A stretch of 64,000 nt of DNA from Nocardioides astragali (GTDB taxonomy: Bacteria; Actinomycetota; Actinomycetes; Propionibacteriales; Nocardioidaceae), in contig NZ_JAFMZM010000001.1 in NCBI RefSeq assembly GCF_024436375.1, forward strand, positions 124,001 to 188,000. Direction: 5' to 3'. The position numbers were made by a program, and so were the translations under genes. Under the pieces are notes generated by a model. The model did not search any database and had not been told where the DNA came from. It saw only the letters and a list, made by a program, of their open reading frames with translations. Of the stretch, positions 41,832 through 55,000 are shown piece by piece (position 1 is the stretch's first letter; the number at the start of each line of letters is the position of its first letter).

Positions 41832-43095
41832 GCCGGGGGAGGTGGAGGAAACGGGCCTGGTCGAGGGCGACCAGGACGTCGTCGAGGGCGTCCTCGATCG
41901 TGCGCCCCGTGGTGTCCACGCGCACGGCGGGGTCGTCGGGTTCCTCGTAGGGGGAGGAGATGCCGGTGAACTCGGGGATCTCGCCGGCACGGGCCTTGGC
42001 GTAGAGCCCCTTGCGGTCGCGGCGCTCGCACTCCTCCAGCGGGGTCGCGACGTGGACGAGGAAGAACGCGCCGCCTGCGTCCTCGACCATCTGCCGCACC
42101 TGCTCGCGCGTCTCGGCGAACGGAGCGATCGGCGAGCACACGGCCACCCCGCCGTGGCGGGCGATCTCGGCGGCCACCCAGCCGATGCGGCGGATGTTGG
42201 TCTCCCGGTCCGTCTTGGAGAAGGTCAGCCCCGCCGAGAGGTGGCGCCGGACGACGTCCCCGTCGAGGCTGGTCACCGAGCGGCCACCCTGCTCGAGCAG
42301 CAGGTCCATCAACGCCCTGGCGAGCGTCGACTTGCCGCTCCCGGAGAGGCCGGTGAAGAAGAGCACCAGTCCCTGCTGCTCCGGCTCGGGCCGGTCCTCC
42401 GCGACGATCTCGGCGATCGCGGCGGGGTAGACCTCGCTGGTCGCGGAAGGCGCGCCGGCACCCCCGCTGGTCGAGGAAGGCGCGCCGGCACCCCCGCTGG
42501 TCGAGGAAGGCGCGCCGGCGCCTGTCACGAGACCCGTGTCCGACAGCGCGTGGACCAGGTCCGGTCCGGCGTACGTCGCCACCACCTGCGCCCCCAGCTT
42601 GTGGTCGACGTCGGCGTCGCCGTGGGAGGGAAGGGGTACGGCAACCACGCGGGCGTCGTCGAGCAGGTCGGCGGCGGCCAGGGTGGCGCGGAGCAGCGCG
42701 ACGGGCGACAGCGCAGGCGTACCGGTGCCCATGAGCGCCACGAGGACGACACGTCCGAGGCCGCGGACCTCGGCTATCTCGCTCTCGGTGAGCGCGTCGG
42801 CGACGGGGACGAACGTGGCGCCGGCGTGCTGCTCACGCGTCTGGGCCGGGGTGAGGTGCAGCCGGCGGAAGGGGCCGTACTGGGCGTGGGTAAGCGGTTC
42901 CAGAGAGCCGTCCGCGGAGACGCGCGCCAGGGGCAACCCCTCGGGATCGACGAGCTCCGCCTCGAGGGCACCGTCGGGCAGGTCGAGCGTCACGGCGCTG
43001 CCTGGCTCGTTGAAGCGGGTGAGCGGTGCGTAGGCCCCTGACAGGAGAAGCTCCAGGTCGTCGAGCTCGGTCGGCGTCGGGCAGTGCTGGATCAC
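41824..43095 (-). CDS. cysC: APS kinase with N-terminal ATP-sulfurylase-like remnant
   Basis: A 423-aa protein. Residues 1-185 resemble the PUA-like and part of the catalytic domain of ATP sulfurylase (LELLLSGAYAPLTRF, DPEGLPLARV) but without clear HxxH nucleotide motif, so catalysis is unlikely. Residues 192-221 are three 10-residue repeats GAGAPSSTSG. The APS kinase domain (about 240-415) has P-loop GLSGSGKST (249-257), DGDVVRRHL, the YAKARAGEIPEFTGISSPYE loop. Phosphorylates APS to PAPS. GTG at 43095. Operon with the phosphatase and TauE gene. The linker is encoded by 30-bp tandem repeats related to an intergenic repeat at 28400. Confidence 0.9.
   Translation of the reverse strand: MIQHCPTPTELDDLELLLSGAYAPLTRFNEPGSAVTLDLPDGALEAELVDPEGLPLARVSADGSLEPLTHAQYGPFRRLHLTPAQTREQHAGATFVPVADALTESEIAEVRGLGRVVLVALMGTGTPALSPVALLRATLAAADLLDDARVVAVPLPSHGDADVDHKLGAQVVATYAGPDLVHALSDTGLVTGAGAPSSTSGGAGAPSSTSGGAGAPSATSEVYPAAIAEIVAEDRPEPEQQGLVLFFTGLSGSGKSTLARALMDLLLEQGGRSVTSLDGDVVRRHLSAGLTFSKTDRETNIRRIGWVAAEIARHGGVAVCSPIAPFAETREQVRQMVEDAGGAFFLVHVATPLEECERRDRKGLYAKARAGEIPEFTGISSPYEEPDDPAVRVDTTGRTIEDALDDVLVALDQARFLHLPRHG
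42435..42534 (-). repeat. Three tandem 30-bp units inside cysC, homologous to intergenic repeat
   Basis: Units begin CGCTGGTCGAGGAAGG at 42435 (one base variant), 42465 and 42495, each followed by CGCGCCGGCACCCC. The third continues CGCCTGTCACGAGACCC, matching in reverse complement the 28400-28440 copy. Repeat length 30 keeps the frame and codes the interdomain linker. Confidence 0.85.
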
Positions 43096-43152
43096 CCGCG
43101 CATCCTCTCACCCTGTCCGAACCGGGTGCGGCGCGGTGAGTAGCCTGCCCGC

Positions 43153-44136
43153 ATGCCTGCTGTCGCCACCCTGTCCCCGAGCGGTCTGCCCGTCGTCGCC
43201 GAGATCGTCCGCTCGGGGTTCGTGGAGGGTCACCACTACGGCTCGATCGTCGCGCTCGCGGCAGACGGGTCGGTCGACTGGTCGGTGGGCGAGGTCGAGG
43301 CGCCCATGCTGCCCCGGTCGAGCAACAAACCGATCCAGGCGCTGGCGATGGTCGAGCTGGGGTTGGACCTCCCGCCGGACCTGCTGGCCCTGGCGTGTGC
43401 CTCGCACTCCGGGGAGCCCATCCACGTCGAGGGCGTACGCCGCACGCTCGCCTCCGCGGGCCTGGACGAGTCCGCCCTCCAGACCCCGCCGGACTACCCG
43501 CTCGACGACGACGCCCGCGAGGCCCTGATCCGCGAGGGCGGCTCCCGGTCCTCGATCCTGATGAACTGCTCCGGCAAGCACGCGGCGATGCTGGCGACCT
43601 GCGTGCTGCGGGGCTGGGACACGGCGACCTATCTCGACCCCGGGCATCCGCTCCAGGTGGCGATCATCGAGACCTTCGCCAGAGTGACCGGTGAGCCGGT
43701 CACGACGGTCGCGATCGACGGCTGCGGAGCTCCGCTGCTGGCCACGTCGCTCACCGGGCTGGCGCGGGCCTTCTCCTCGCTCGCGCGCGCCACGGACGGA
43801 CCGGAGCGCGCGGTCGCCGACGCGATCCGCGAGCACCCCGAGTACGTCAGTGGCACCACGCGCGACGAGCTCGAGCTGCACCGCGCGATTCCGGGACTGA
43901 TCGGCAAGGCCGGGGCCGAGTCGTGCTACGCCGTCGCGCTGCCGGACGGTCGCGCCTGGGCGCTCAAGACCGACGACGGCGCGCCCCGGGTGCGCCCGGT
44001 CCTGATGGCCGAGGCCCTGCGTCGCTCCGGGGTGCTGACCGAGCAGGGAGTGGACGCAGCAGCGGTCGAGGCCACCGGGAAGCTCGAGCTGCTCGGCGGC
44101 GGTATCCCCGTCGGCGAGATCCGTGCTGCCTTCTAG
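43153..44136 (+). CDS. L-asparaginase II-family protein
   Basis: A 327-aa protein of the asparaginase II (COG4448) family: EIVRSGFVEGHHYGSIVAL at the start, MLPRSSNKPIQALAMVE, LMNCSGKHAAMLATC and IDGCGAPLLATSL as signatures. Cytoplasmic asparagine hydrolase by family. Leaderless: TAGCCT (43141-43146), 6 nt, ATG. Divergent from cysC. Confidence 0.9.
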   Translation: MPAVATLSPSGLPVVAEIVRSGFVEGHHYGSIVALAADGSVDWSVGEVEAPMLPRSSNKPIQALAMVELGLDLPPDLLALACASHSGEPIHVEGVRRTLASAGLDESALQTPPDYPLDDDAREALIREGGSRSSILMNCSGKHAAMLATCVLRGWDTATYLDPGHPLQVAIIETFARVTGEPVTTVAIDGCGAPLLATSLTGLARAFSSLARATDGPERAVADAIREHPEYVSGTTRDELELHRAIPGLIGKAGAESCYAVALPDGRAWALKTDDGAPRVRPVLMAEALRRSGVLTEQGVDAAAVEATGKLELLGGGIPVGEIRAAF

Positions 44137-44203
44137 CTAGCACCCAAAAGAGCCAGAAATATCTGGAAGAGTGAGCGCCGTCACCTGACCCCGGCTTGTT
44201 TTC

Positions 44204-44221
44204 TGCTAACTCTTGTTAGCA
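44204..44221. promoter_or_regulatory. Palindromic operator before XRE regulator
   Basis: TGCTAAC-TCTT-GTTAGCA, perfect 7-bp arms, 11 bp upstream of the regulator's ATG (44232). Position and symmetry suggest autoregulation by the XRE protein. Confidence 0.7.
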
Positions 44222-44231
44222 CAATGGGGTC

Positions 44232-44636
44232 ATGGCCGGGAACAAGAGCACCAAGACGAGCAAGGCCGTCGTCGGCTCCCTGGGCTCGCTGGGCGACTAC
44301 CTCAAGGAGCAGCGGCTCGCTGCTCAGCTCTCCTTGCGCCAGCTCGCCGACCAGGTGGGGGTGAGCAACCCCTACCTGAGCCAGATCGAGCGTGGCCTGC
44401 GCAAGCCGTCGGCCGAGGTCCTCCAGCAGCTGGCCCGGGCGCTGCGCGTCTCCGCCGAGCAGCTCTACGTACGCGCCGGCATCGTCCACCCGGACGCGGG
44501 CCAGGCCGGCTCGGTCGAGCTCGCCGTCCTTGCGGACCCCGGCCTCACCGAGCGCCAGAAGCAGTCGCTGCTCGACGTCTACGCCTCGTTCCTGGCCCTC
44601 AACGAACGCGACACCCCCACCAACCCACAGGCATGA
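44232..44636 (+). CDS. XRE-family regulator (Rv0474-like)
   Basis: A 134-aa protein with an XRE helix-turn-helix (about 21-77: LGDYLKEQRLAAQLSLRQLADQVGVSNPYLSQIERGLRKPS) and a short helical tail. It is followed by an HbhA-like gene and a DUF2516 gene, the order Rv0474-Rv0475-Rv0476 in M. tuberculosis. ATG at 44232 just after a palindrome. Probably regulates the next gene and itself. Confidence 0.88.
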   Translation: MAGNKSTKTSKAVVGSLGSLGDYLKEQRLAAQLSLRQLADQVGVSNPYLSQIERGLRKPSAEVLQQLARALRVSAEQLYVRAGIVHPDAGQAGSVELAVLADPGLTERQKQSLLDVYASFLALNERDTPTNPQA

Positions 44637-44662
44637 CCACACCCCACCAGAAGGAGAAGGAC

Positions 44663-45361
44663 ATGGCCACCGCCAAGTTCGACATCAAGACCGCCGACCT
44701 GAAGAACCAGGCACTCAGGCCCGTCCTCGCGAGCGTCGGCGTCACCGACCTCGCCGTGGAGGTCGTCCGCGATGCTGTCGCCGACGTGCAGAAGCGCCTC
44801 ACCGCCGTGCAGAAGGACGTCACCGCCCGAGTGGCCGACGTGCAGAAGCGCGACGCCAAGGCTGTCCGCACCGCCATCGAGGCCCGCATCGCCGAGCTGC
44901 AGTCCGAGGCACTGACCTACCCGGCGAAGGTCACGACGATCGTCGACGAGAACGTCGCGGCCGCCAATGCCACCTACACCGAGCTCGTCAAGCGCGGCGA
45001 GTCGCTCGTCGACCGCATCCGCCGCCAGGAGTCGACGAAGGCCACCGTGACCTCGGCCAAGTCGACCGTCGCGAAGGCGAAGACAACCGCCACCCAGGCC
45101 AGGAAGGCCGCCGACGCCCAGGTCGCCGCCGCCGACAAGGCCGCCGCCACCAAGGTCGCGCCGTCGCCCAAGCCGACCGCCAAGAAGGCCACCAGGAAGG
45201 CTGCGGGCAAGAAGGCCGCCGCCACGACCGCCCGCAAGACCGCGGCCAAGAAGACGGCGACCGCCCAGAGCAGCGCCAAGGCCACCGCCTCCGCCGCCAC
45301 CCAGACCGCCGCCACCGCAGTCCAGGCCGTCACCGACGCCGCCGAGAAGGTCGGCGACTGA
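44663..45361 (+). CDS. HbhA-like helical protein with Lys/Ala-rich tail
   Basis: A 232-aa protein: an N-terminal amphipathic coiled-coil region (about 1-130, with AVADVQKRLTAVQKDVTARVADVQKRD) and a C-terminal Ala/Lys/Thr-rich tail (KKATRKAAGKKAAATTARKTAAKK). The same build occurs in mycobacterial heparin-binding hemagglutinin HbhA (Rv0475), which binds glycosaminoglycans through its Lys/Ala tail. No signal peptide is visible. Context (XRE before, DUF2516 after) agrees. The heparin-binding role outside mycobacteria is unproven; lipid-inclusion or envelope association are alternatives. Confidence 0.83.
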   Translation: MATAKFDIKTADLKNQALRPVLASVGVTDLAVEVVRDAVADVQKRLTAVQKDVTARVADVQKRDAKAVRTAIEARIAELQSEALTYPAKVTTIVDENVAAANATYTELVKRGESLVDRIRRQESTKATVTSAKSTVAKAKTTATQARKAADAQVAAADKAAATKVAPSPKPTAKKATRKAAGKKAAATTARKTAAKKTATAQSSAKATASAATQTAATAVQAVTDAAEKVGD

Positions 45362-45408
45362 AGAGACGCCCCAACCGAGGAGCAGCTGACGCTGTTCTGA
45401 GCCCACGC

Positions 45409-45437
45409 AGGACCCCCGTCCCACGGACGGGGGTCCT
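45409..45437 (+). terminator. Terminator after HbhA-like gene
   Basis: Perfect 13-bp hairpin AGGACCCCCGTCC/GGACGGGGGTCCT with CAC loop, then GTTCGTCC. Confidence 0.85.
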
Positions 45438-45465
45438 GTTCGTCCTCAAGCCTTAGGCTGGTGGG

Positions 45466-45759
45466 GTGAACATCTACGCGTTCCAGAGCACCCTGATGCT
45501 GGTCGTGCTCGTGGTGCTGCTCGCGATCAAGGGATTCGCGTTCATCAACTCGCTGACCTACTCCGCCGAGGCCTATGAGGCCGCGGGCAAGCTGACCAAG
45601 CAGGCCTGGTGCGCGATCACCGGTCTGGGCTTCGCGGCCCAGCTGATCCTGATCGGCTCCTCACCGCTCGGGATCATCCACCTGGTCTTCACCATCGCCT
45701 CGCTCGTCTACATCGCCGACGTACGTCCGGCCCTGGCCGAAGTGACGTCAAGGCGCTAG
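45466..45759 (+). CDS. DUF2516 small membrane protein
   Basis: A 97-aa protein with three hydrophobic segments (LMLVVLVVLLAIKGFAFI, AWCAITGLGFAAQLILIG, LVFTIASLVYIADV) and the family end DVRPALAEV. Equivalent of Rv0476. GTG start at 45466 follows -10 TAGGCT (45454-45459) by 6 nt: leaderless. Confidence 0.88.
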   Translation: MNIYAFQSTLMLVVLVVLLAIKGFAFINSLTYSAEAYEAAGKLTKQAWCAITGLGFAAQLILIGSSPLGIIHLVFTIASLVYIADVRPALAEVTSRR

Positions 45760-45765
45760 ACATTT

Positions 45766-45915
45766 GGCTCGCTCCGCTCGCCGTGTCCGCAGCGCTCGTA
45801 ACCCGCTCGTTCGTCGTCGCGCGTGCGCGCCTCCCCCGCTTCGCTCCTCCTGCGCTTCCCGCTCCTCCTGCACTCCCGGGCGCGCTGCGGACCTTGAGGG
45901 CGAGCGGAGCGAGCC
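45766..45915. repeat. Intergenic region with 17-bp inverted repeat
   Basis: GGCTCGCTCCGCTCGCC (45766-45782) recurs inverted at 45899-45915, 116 nt apart. The interior is rich in CGCTCCTCCTGCGC-type short repeats. I see no gene, and no promoter for the genes on either side. Confidence 0.6.
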
Positions 45916-45934
45916 AATCAGGAGAGCGAGCCAG

Positions 45935-50266
<4,332 letters not shown>

Positions 50267-50328
50267 GCACCCATGGTGTCAAAGGACGCCGAACGGCGTG
50301 GGGGAACGCTCGGCCCTAAGGTGGCTCC

Positions 50329-51195
50329 ATGCGTGGAATCATCCTGGCCGGAGGCACCGGCTCGCGACTGCACCCGATCACCCAGGGCATCAGCAAGCAG
50401 CTGGTGCCGGTCTACGACAAGCCGATGATCTACTACCCGCTGTCCACGTTGATGCTCGCCGGCATCCGGGACATCCTCATCATCACCACGCCGCACGAGG
50501 CGGACGGCTTCCACCGGCTGCTCGGCGACGGCTCGCAGTTCGGCATCAACCTGAGCTTCGCCGTCCAGCCCAGTCCGGACGGGCTGGCACAGGCGTTCAT
50601 CATCGGCGCAGACCACATCGGCGGCGAGCGCTCGGCGCTGGTGCTGGGCGACAACATCTTCTACGGCTCCGGACTGGGCCACCAGCTGCTGCGCTTCGCG
50701 GACCTCGATGGTGCGGCGGTCTTCGGCTACCACGTGGCGGACCCCCGGGCGTACGGCGTCGTGGAGTTCGACGAGCAGGGGCGCGCGCTGTCGCTGGAGG
50801 AGAAGCCGGAGCACCCCAAGAGCGACTTCGCGGTGCCGGGGCTCTACTTCTACGACAAGGACGTGGTCCAGTACGCCGCCGAGCTGGCGCCGTCGGCACG
50901 TGGCGAGCTCGAGATCACCGACCTCAACCGCCGCTACCTCGAGGAGGGGCGCCTCCACGTCGAGGTGCTGCCGCGCGGCACGGCCTGGCTGGACACCGGC
51001 ACCTTCGACTCGCTCAACGACGCCTCCAACTTCGTGCGCACGATCGAGGGCCGGCAGGGCTTCAAGGTCGGCGCGCCCGAGGAGGTGGCCTGGCGGATGG
51101 GGTGGATGTCCGACGACGAGCTGGTCGCACGGGCCGAGCCGCTGCGCAAGAGCGGCTACGGCGAGTACCTCATCGGGCTGCTCAGCCACGGCTGA
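50329..51195 (+). CDS. rmlA: Glucose-1-phosphate thymidylyltransferase
   Basis: A 288-aa nucleotidyltransferase: [42 protein letters not shown] is the diagnostic N-terminus, and [26 protein letters not shown] and [19 protein letters not shown] follow. Makes dTDP-glucose from dTTP and glucose-1-phosphate. Leaderless: TAAGGT (50317-50322), 6 nt, ATG. Divergent from DUF4012. Confidence 0.96.
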   Translation: MRGIILAGGTGSRLHPITQGISKQLVPVYDKPMIYYPLSTLMLAGIRDILIITTPHEADGFHRLLGDGSQFGINLSFAVQPSPDGLAQAFIIGADHIGGERSALVLGDNIFYGSGLGHQLLRFADLDGAAVFGYHVADPRAYGVVEFDEQGRALSLEEKPEHPKSDFAVPGLYFYDKDVVQYAAELAPSARGELEITDLNRRYLEEGRLHVEVLPRGTAWLDTGTFDSLNDASNFVRTIEGRQGFKVGAPEEVAWRMGWMSDDELVARAEPLRKSGYGEYLIGLLSHG

Positions 51196-52131
51196 TCAGC
51201 CGAGGTCGGCCGCCACCATCCGGGCGACGGTCTCCTCAAAGGCCACGGTGGGCTCCCAGCCCAGGACGTCACGCGCCTTCGACGCGTCGCCGACCAGCTC
51301 GGTCGGGTCGGCCGGACGGAAGAACGCCCGGTCCTGGCGGACCAGCGGCTCCCAGTCGGTGATGCCCGCGGCAGCGAACGCCGCGGCGACGAAGTCCCGC
51401 ACGGAGTGGGCCCGGCCGGTCGCGACGACGTAGTCGGACGGCTCCTCGGCGCGGGCAGCGCGGACCATCGCGTCGACGTAGTCCGGTGCCCAGCCCCAGT
51501 CGCGGCGCGCGTCGAGGTTGCCGAGCACGAGCTCGTCGGCCTCGCCGCGGGCGATCGCGGCGACGGTGGACGTGATCTTGCGCGTCACGAAGCGCTCGTG
51601 GCGCCGCGGCGACTCGTGGTTGTAGAGGACGAGGCTCGACACGTGCACGTCGCGCCGCCGGAAGACGCCGGCGGAGAGGTGGGCGAAGGCCTTTGCCGCG
51701 CCGTACGGGTTCACCGGCCGGATCGCCGTGTCCTCTGTCTGTGGCGACTCGGCCGGCTCGCCGAAGATCTCGGCGCTGGAGGCCTGGACGAAGCGCACGT
51801 CGCCGACCAGCCGGGCCGACTCCATCAGCGCGACCGCGGCCTGCCCGTTGACGTGGGCGGTGCGGTCCGGCTCGTCCCACGACTGGGCGACGGAGCTGAT
51901 CGCCGCGAGGTTGTAGACCTCCAAGGGTGAGATCTCCTGCAGCAGGCGACGGGTGGCATCGAGGTCGCCGAGGTCGCCGGGATGGAGGACCACCTCGTCG
52001 GGACAGTGGTCCGGCTGGCCGTCCGCCTTCAGCACGAGCGCATGGACCTCCATGCCGTCGCCGACCAGCCGCTCGGCGAGATAGGTGCCGTCCTGGCCGC
52101 CGATGCCCGTGATGAAGGCGCGAGCGGTCAC
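51196..52131 (-). CDS. GMD-family NAD-dependent epimerase/dehydratase (paralogue)
   Basis: A 311-aa SDR of the GDP-mannose 4,6-dehydratase family: [53 protein letters not shown] (YxxxK), [18 protein letters not shown]. It is shorter than Gmd and may act on another GDP- or UDP-hexose, possibly as the reductase step after Gmd. GTG at 52131 overlaps the gmd stop (GTGA). Convergent with rmlA, 0 bp apart. Confidence 0.83.
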   Translation of the reverse strand: MTARAFITGIGGQDGTYLAERLVGDGMEVHALVLKADGQPDHCPDEVVLHPGDLGDLDATRRLLQEISPLEVYNLAAISSVAQSWDEPDRTAHVNGQAAVALMESARLVGDVRFVQASSAEIFGEPAESPQTEDTAIRPVNPYGAAKAFAHLSAGVFRRRDVHVSSLVLYNHESPRRHERFVTRKITSTVAAIARGEADELVLGNLDARRDWGWAPDYVDAMVRAARAEEPSDYVVATGRAHSVRDFVAAAFAAAGITDWEPLVRQDRAFFRPADPTELVGDASKARDVLGWEPTVAFEETVARMVAADLG

Positions 52132-53108
52132 CAGCCCGCCTTGACCGCCGCGATGTCGCTGTCCACCATCATCGCCACGAGCTCGGCGAAGGAGACCGTG
52201 GGCGTCCAGCCGAGCCCGTCCCTGGCCTTGGACGCGTCGCCGATCAGCAGCTCGACCTCCGCCGGGCGCATGAAGCGCGGATCCTGGGTCACGTGCTTGC
52301 TCCAGTCGTCGATGCCGACGTGGGCGAACGCGAGGTCGAGGAAGTCGCGGATGGAGTGGGTCTCGCCGGTGGCGATGACGTAGTCGTCGGCCTCGTCCTG
52401 CTGCAGCATCCGCCACATCGCCTCGACGTAGTCGCCGGCATAGCCCCAGTCGCGCTGCGCATCGAGGTTGCCCAGCGCCATCGAGTCCTGCTGCCCCAGG
52501 TGGATGCGGGCCACGGCCTGGCTGATCTTGCGGGTGACGAACTCAGGACCGCGGCGCGGGGACTCGTGGTTGAACAGGATGCCGGAGGAGGCGTGCATGC
52601 CGTAGGACTCGCGGTAGTTGATGGTCATGTAGTGGCCGTAGACCTTGCTCACCCCGTAGGGAGAGCGCGGCCAGAGCAGGGTGCTCTCCGACTGCGGCAC
52701 CTCCTGCACCTTGCCGAACATCTCCGAGCTCGAGGCCTGGTAGAAGCGCACGCTGCCGATGTCGTCGCCGGCGTGGAGGCGTACGGCCTCGAGCATGTTG
52801 AGGACGCCCATCCCGGTCACGTCGGAGGTGACGAACGCGTTCTCCCACGAGTAGGCCACGAACGAGATCGCGCCGAGGTTGTAGACCTCGTCGGGGTTGG
52901 AGTCGCGCAGGGCGCGCATCAGGCTGGAGAGGTCGGTGAGGTCGCCGTTGTGCAGCTTGACGTCGGGCACGAGGTTCTCGACCAGCTCGCGGCGGGGGTT
53001 GTTCTGGCCGCGGATGAGTCCGTGGACGTCGTACCCCTTCTCGAGCAGGAGCTCGGCGAGGTAGAGGCCGTCCTGGCCGGTGATTCCGGTGATGAGTGCA
53101 GTGGGCAT
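52128..53108 (-). CDS. gmd: GDP-mannose 4,6-dehydratase
   Basis: A 326-aa [112 protein letters not shown]. Converts GDP-mannose to GDP-4-keto-6-deoxymannose. Tandem with a divergent paralogue. Divergent from galE. Confidence 0.93.
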   Translation of the reverse strand: MPTALITGITGQDGLYLAELLLEKGYDVHGLIRGQNNPRRELVENLVPDVKLHNGDLTDLSSLMRALRDSNPDEVYNLGAISFVAYSWENAFVTSDVTGMGVLNMLEAVRLHAGDDIGSVRFYQASSSEMFGKVQEVPQSESTLLWPRSPYGVSKVYGHYMTINYRESYGMHASSGILFNHESPRRGPEFVTRKISQAVARIHLGQQDSMALGNLDAQRDWGYAGDYVEAMWRMLQQDEADDYVIATGETHSIRDFLDLAFAHVGIDDWSKHVTQDPRFMRPAEVELLIGDASKARDGLGWTPTVSFAELVAMMVDSDIAAVKAGW

Positions 53109-53149
53109 GGGGCTCAGTCTGTCAGGCGGGCAGACCGTAGGCTCGCACC

Positions 53150-54163
53150 ATGAAGATCCTCGTCAGCGGAGGAGCCGGCTACATCGGCTCGCACACCGTC
53201 ATCCAGCTCGTCGCGGCCGGCTACGAGGTGGTCATCGTCGACAACTTCAGCAATGCCCACCCGACGGTCCTGGGGCGGATGGAGTCGCTGACCGGCACTC
53301 GCATCCCTCTGCACTCCTTCGACCTGTGTGACCACGACAAGACCGAGCACCTGTTCGCGTCGGAGCACTTCGACGGGGTCATCCACTTCGCGGGGCACAA
53401 GGCGGTCGGGGAGAGCGTCGAGAAGCCCCTCGACTACTACGAGAACAACCTCGGCTCGACGTTCTCGCTCGTGCGTGCCATGCAGCGCTACGACGTCGAC
53501 AAGCTGGTCTTCTCCTCCAGCGCCACGGTCTACGGCGAGGACCAAGCAGCCGCCACCGAGGACCGGCGGACCTACGCGACCAACCCCTACGGCTGGACCA
53601 AGGTGATGCAGGAGCAGATCCTTCGCGACATCGCCGTCGCGGCGCCACAGATGCGGTTCGCCCTGTTGCGCTACTTCAACCCCGTGGGCGCGCACCCGTC
53701 GGGGACGATCGGGGAGGACCCCTCGGGCATCCCCAACAACCTGGTGCCGTTCATCGCCCAGGTGGCGGTCGGCAAGCGCGAGAAGCTGATGGTGTTCGGT
53801 GACGACTACGACACCGTCGACGGCACCGGAGTGCGCGACTACATCCACGTCGAGGACCTGGCCGCGGGCCACATCGCGGCGCTGGAGGCGCTCGAGGACA
53901 CCGACACCGCCGTGCACACCTGGAACCTCGGCTCCGGCAAGGGCACGAGTGTGCTCGAGATGCTCCGCGCCTTCGAGAAGGCCGTCGGCCGGCCGATCCC
54001 CTACGAGATCGTCCCGCGCCGCGCGGGCGACATCGCGACCTCCTACGCCGACCCGTCGAAGGCCAATGCCGAGCTCGGCTGGAGCACGAGGAAGACCATC
54101 GACGACATGTGCGCGGACGTGTGGCGCTGGCAGTCGCAGAACCCCGAGGGGTTCAGCGGGTGA
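53150..54163 (+). CDS. galE: UDP-glucose 4-epimerase
   Basis: A 337-aa [78 protein letters not shown] (YxxxK), [26 protein letters not shown]. Interconverts UDP-glucose and UDP-galactose for surface glycans. Leaderless: TAGGCT (53138-53143), 6 nt, ATG. Overlaps the amidase by 4 bp. Confidence 0.95.
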   Translation: MKILVSGGAGYIGSHTVIQLVAAGYEVVIVDNFSNAHPTVLGRMESLTGTRIPLHSFDLCDHDKTEHLFASEHFDGVIHFAGHKAVGESVEKPLDYYENNLGSTFSLVRAMQRYDVDKLVFSSSATVYGEDQAAATEDRRTYATNPYGWTKVMQEQILRDIAVAAPQMRFALLRYFNPVGAHPSGTIGEDPSGIPNNLVPFIAQVAVGKREKLMVFGDDYDTVDGTGVRDYIHVEDLAAGHIAALEALEDTDTAVHTWNLGSGKGTSVLEMLRAFEKAVGRPIPYEIVPRRAGDIATSYADPSKANAELGWSTRKTIDDMCADVWRWQSQNPEGFSG

Positions 54164-54984
54164 TCCCTCGCGCGGTCGCGGGGGTCGCGCTGGTCGCTGC
54201 CGGGGTCGTGGTGCCGTCGGTCCACGCGGGCGCTCGAGCGGACCTGTGGCCGCTCGACGACCGGCATGGTGCGGTCCCGGCGTCCACGGGGCTGCCCCAG
54301 TCCGCCTCCCTCGACCTGCCGCTCGCCGGGAAGGTCGTGGCGATCGACCCCGGCCACCAGCTCGGCAACCACAACTTCCCCGCGCAGATCAGCCGCCCGG
54401 TGCCGGCCGGCGGATTCACCAAGCCGTGCAACACCACGGGCACCTCGACCGACGGCGGCTACCCAGAGGCGACACTCGTGTGGCGGGTCTCGCGACGCGT
54501 CGCCGAGCGGCTGCGCGACCTGGGCGCGACCGTACGCCTGACCCGCCACAGCAACCGGCAGGACCGGTGGGGACCGTGCGTCGACGTCCGGGGCCGTGCG
54601 GGCAACTCGATCGGCGCTGACCTCAAGCTCTCCGTCCACGCCGACGGGTCGTACGCCGCCGGCGCGCGCGGCTTCCACGTCATCGCCCCGGCCGATCGGG
54701 CCCCGTGGACCGACGACATCCACGACGCATCGATGCGCCTCGCGTCCGACGTGAGGTCGGGTCTCCTCGGCAGGCGCTTCGTGGTCGCCAAGTACGTCGC
54801 CGGCGGTGACGGGCTGGACGTCCGCTCCGACCTCGGCACCCTCAACCTTTCCGACGTGCCCACGGTGGTGGTCGAGCTCGGCAACATGCGCAGTGCAGCC
54901 GAGGCGCGCGTGATGACGTCGCCGCGCGGACGGGCCCGGTATGCCAGGGGGCTGGTCGCGGGAGTCCGCCGCTTCCTGCGCTGA
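54160..54984 (+). CDS. Exported N-acetylmuramoyl-L-alanine amidase (Amidase_3)
   Basis: A 274-aa secreted zinc amidase. Hydrophobic N-terminus (AVAGVALVAAGVVVPSVHAGA). Zinc and catalytic residues of Amidase_3: IDPGHQ (His), GYPEATLVW (Glu), SVHADGS (His) and VVELGNM (Glu). Cleaves the peptide from glycan in peptidoglycan, for cell division or remodelling. GTG at 54160 overlaps galE's stop (GTGA), linking cell-wall turnover with sugar-nucleotide supply. Confidence 0.9.
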   Translation: MIPRAVAGVALVAAGVVVPSVHAGARADLWPLDDRHGAVPASTGLPQSASLDLPLAGKVVAIDPGHQLGNHNFPAQISRPVPAGGFTKPCNTTGTSTDGGYPEATLVWRVSRRVAERLRDLGATVRLTRHSNRQDRWGPCVDVRGRAGNSIGADLKLSVHADGSYAAGARGFHVIAPADRAPWTDDIHDASMRLASDVRSGLLGRRFVVAKYVAGGDGLDVRSDLGTLNLSDVPTVVVELGNMRSAAEARVMTSPRGRARYARGLVAGVRRFLR

Positions 54985-55000
54985 GGCCTGGGCTGAGGGG

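Noticed and set aside
42435..42534. CRISPR-like tandem repeats
   Set aside because: Units are adjacent without spacers, in frame within cysC, and there are no cas genes.
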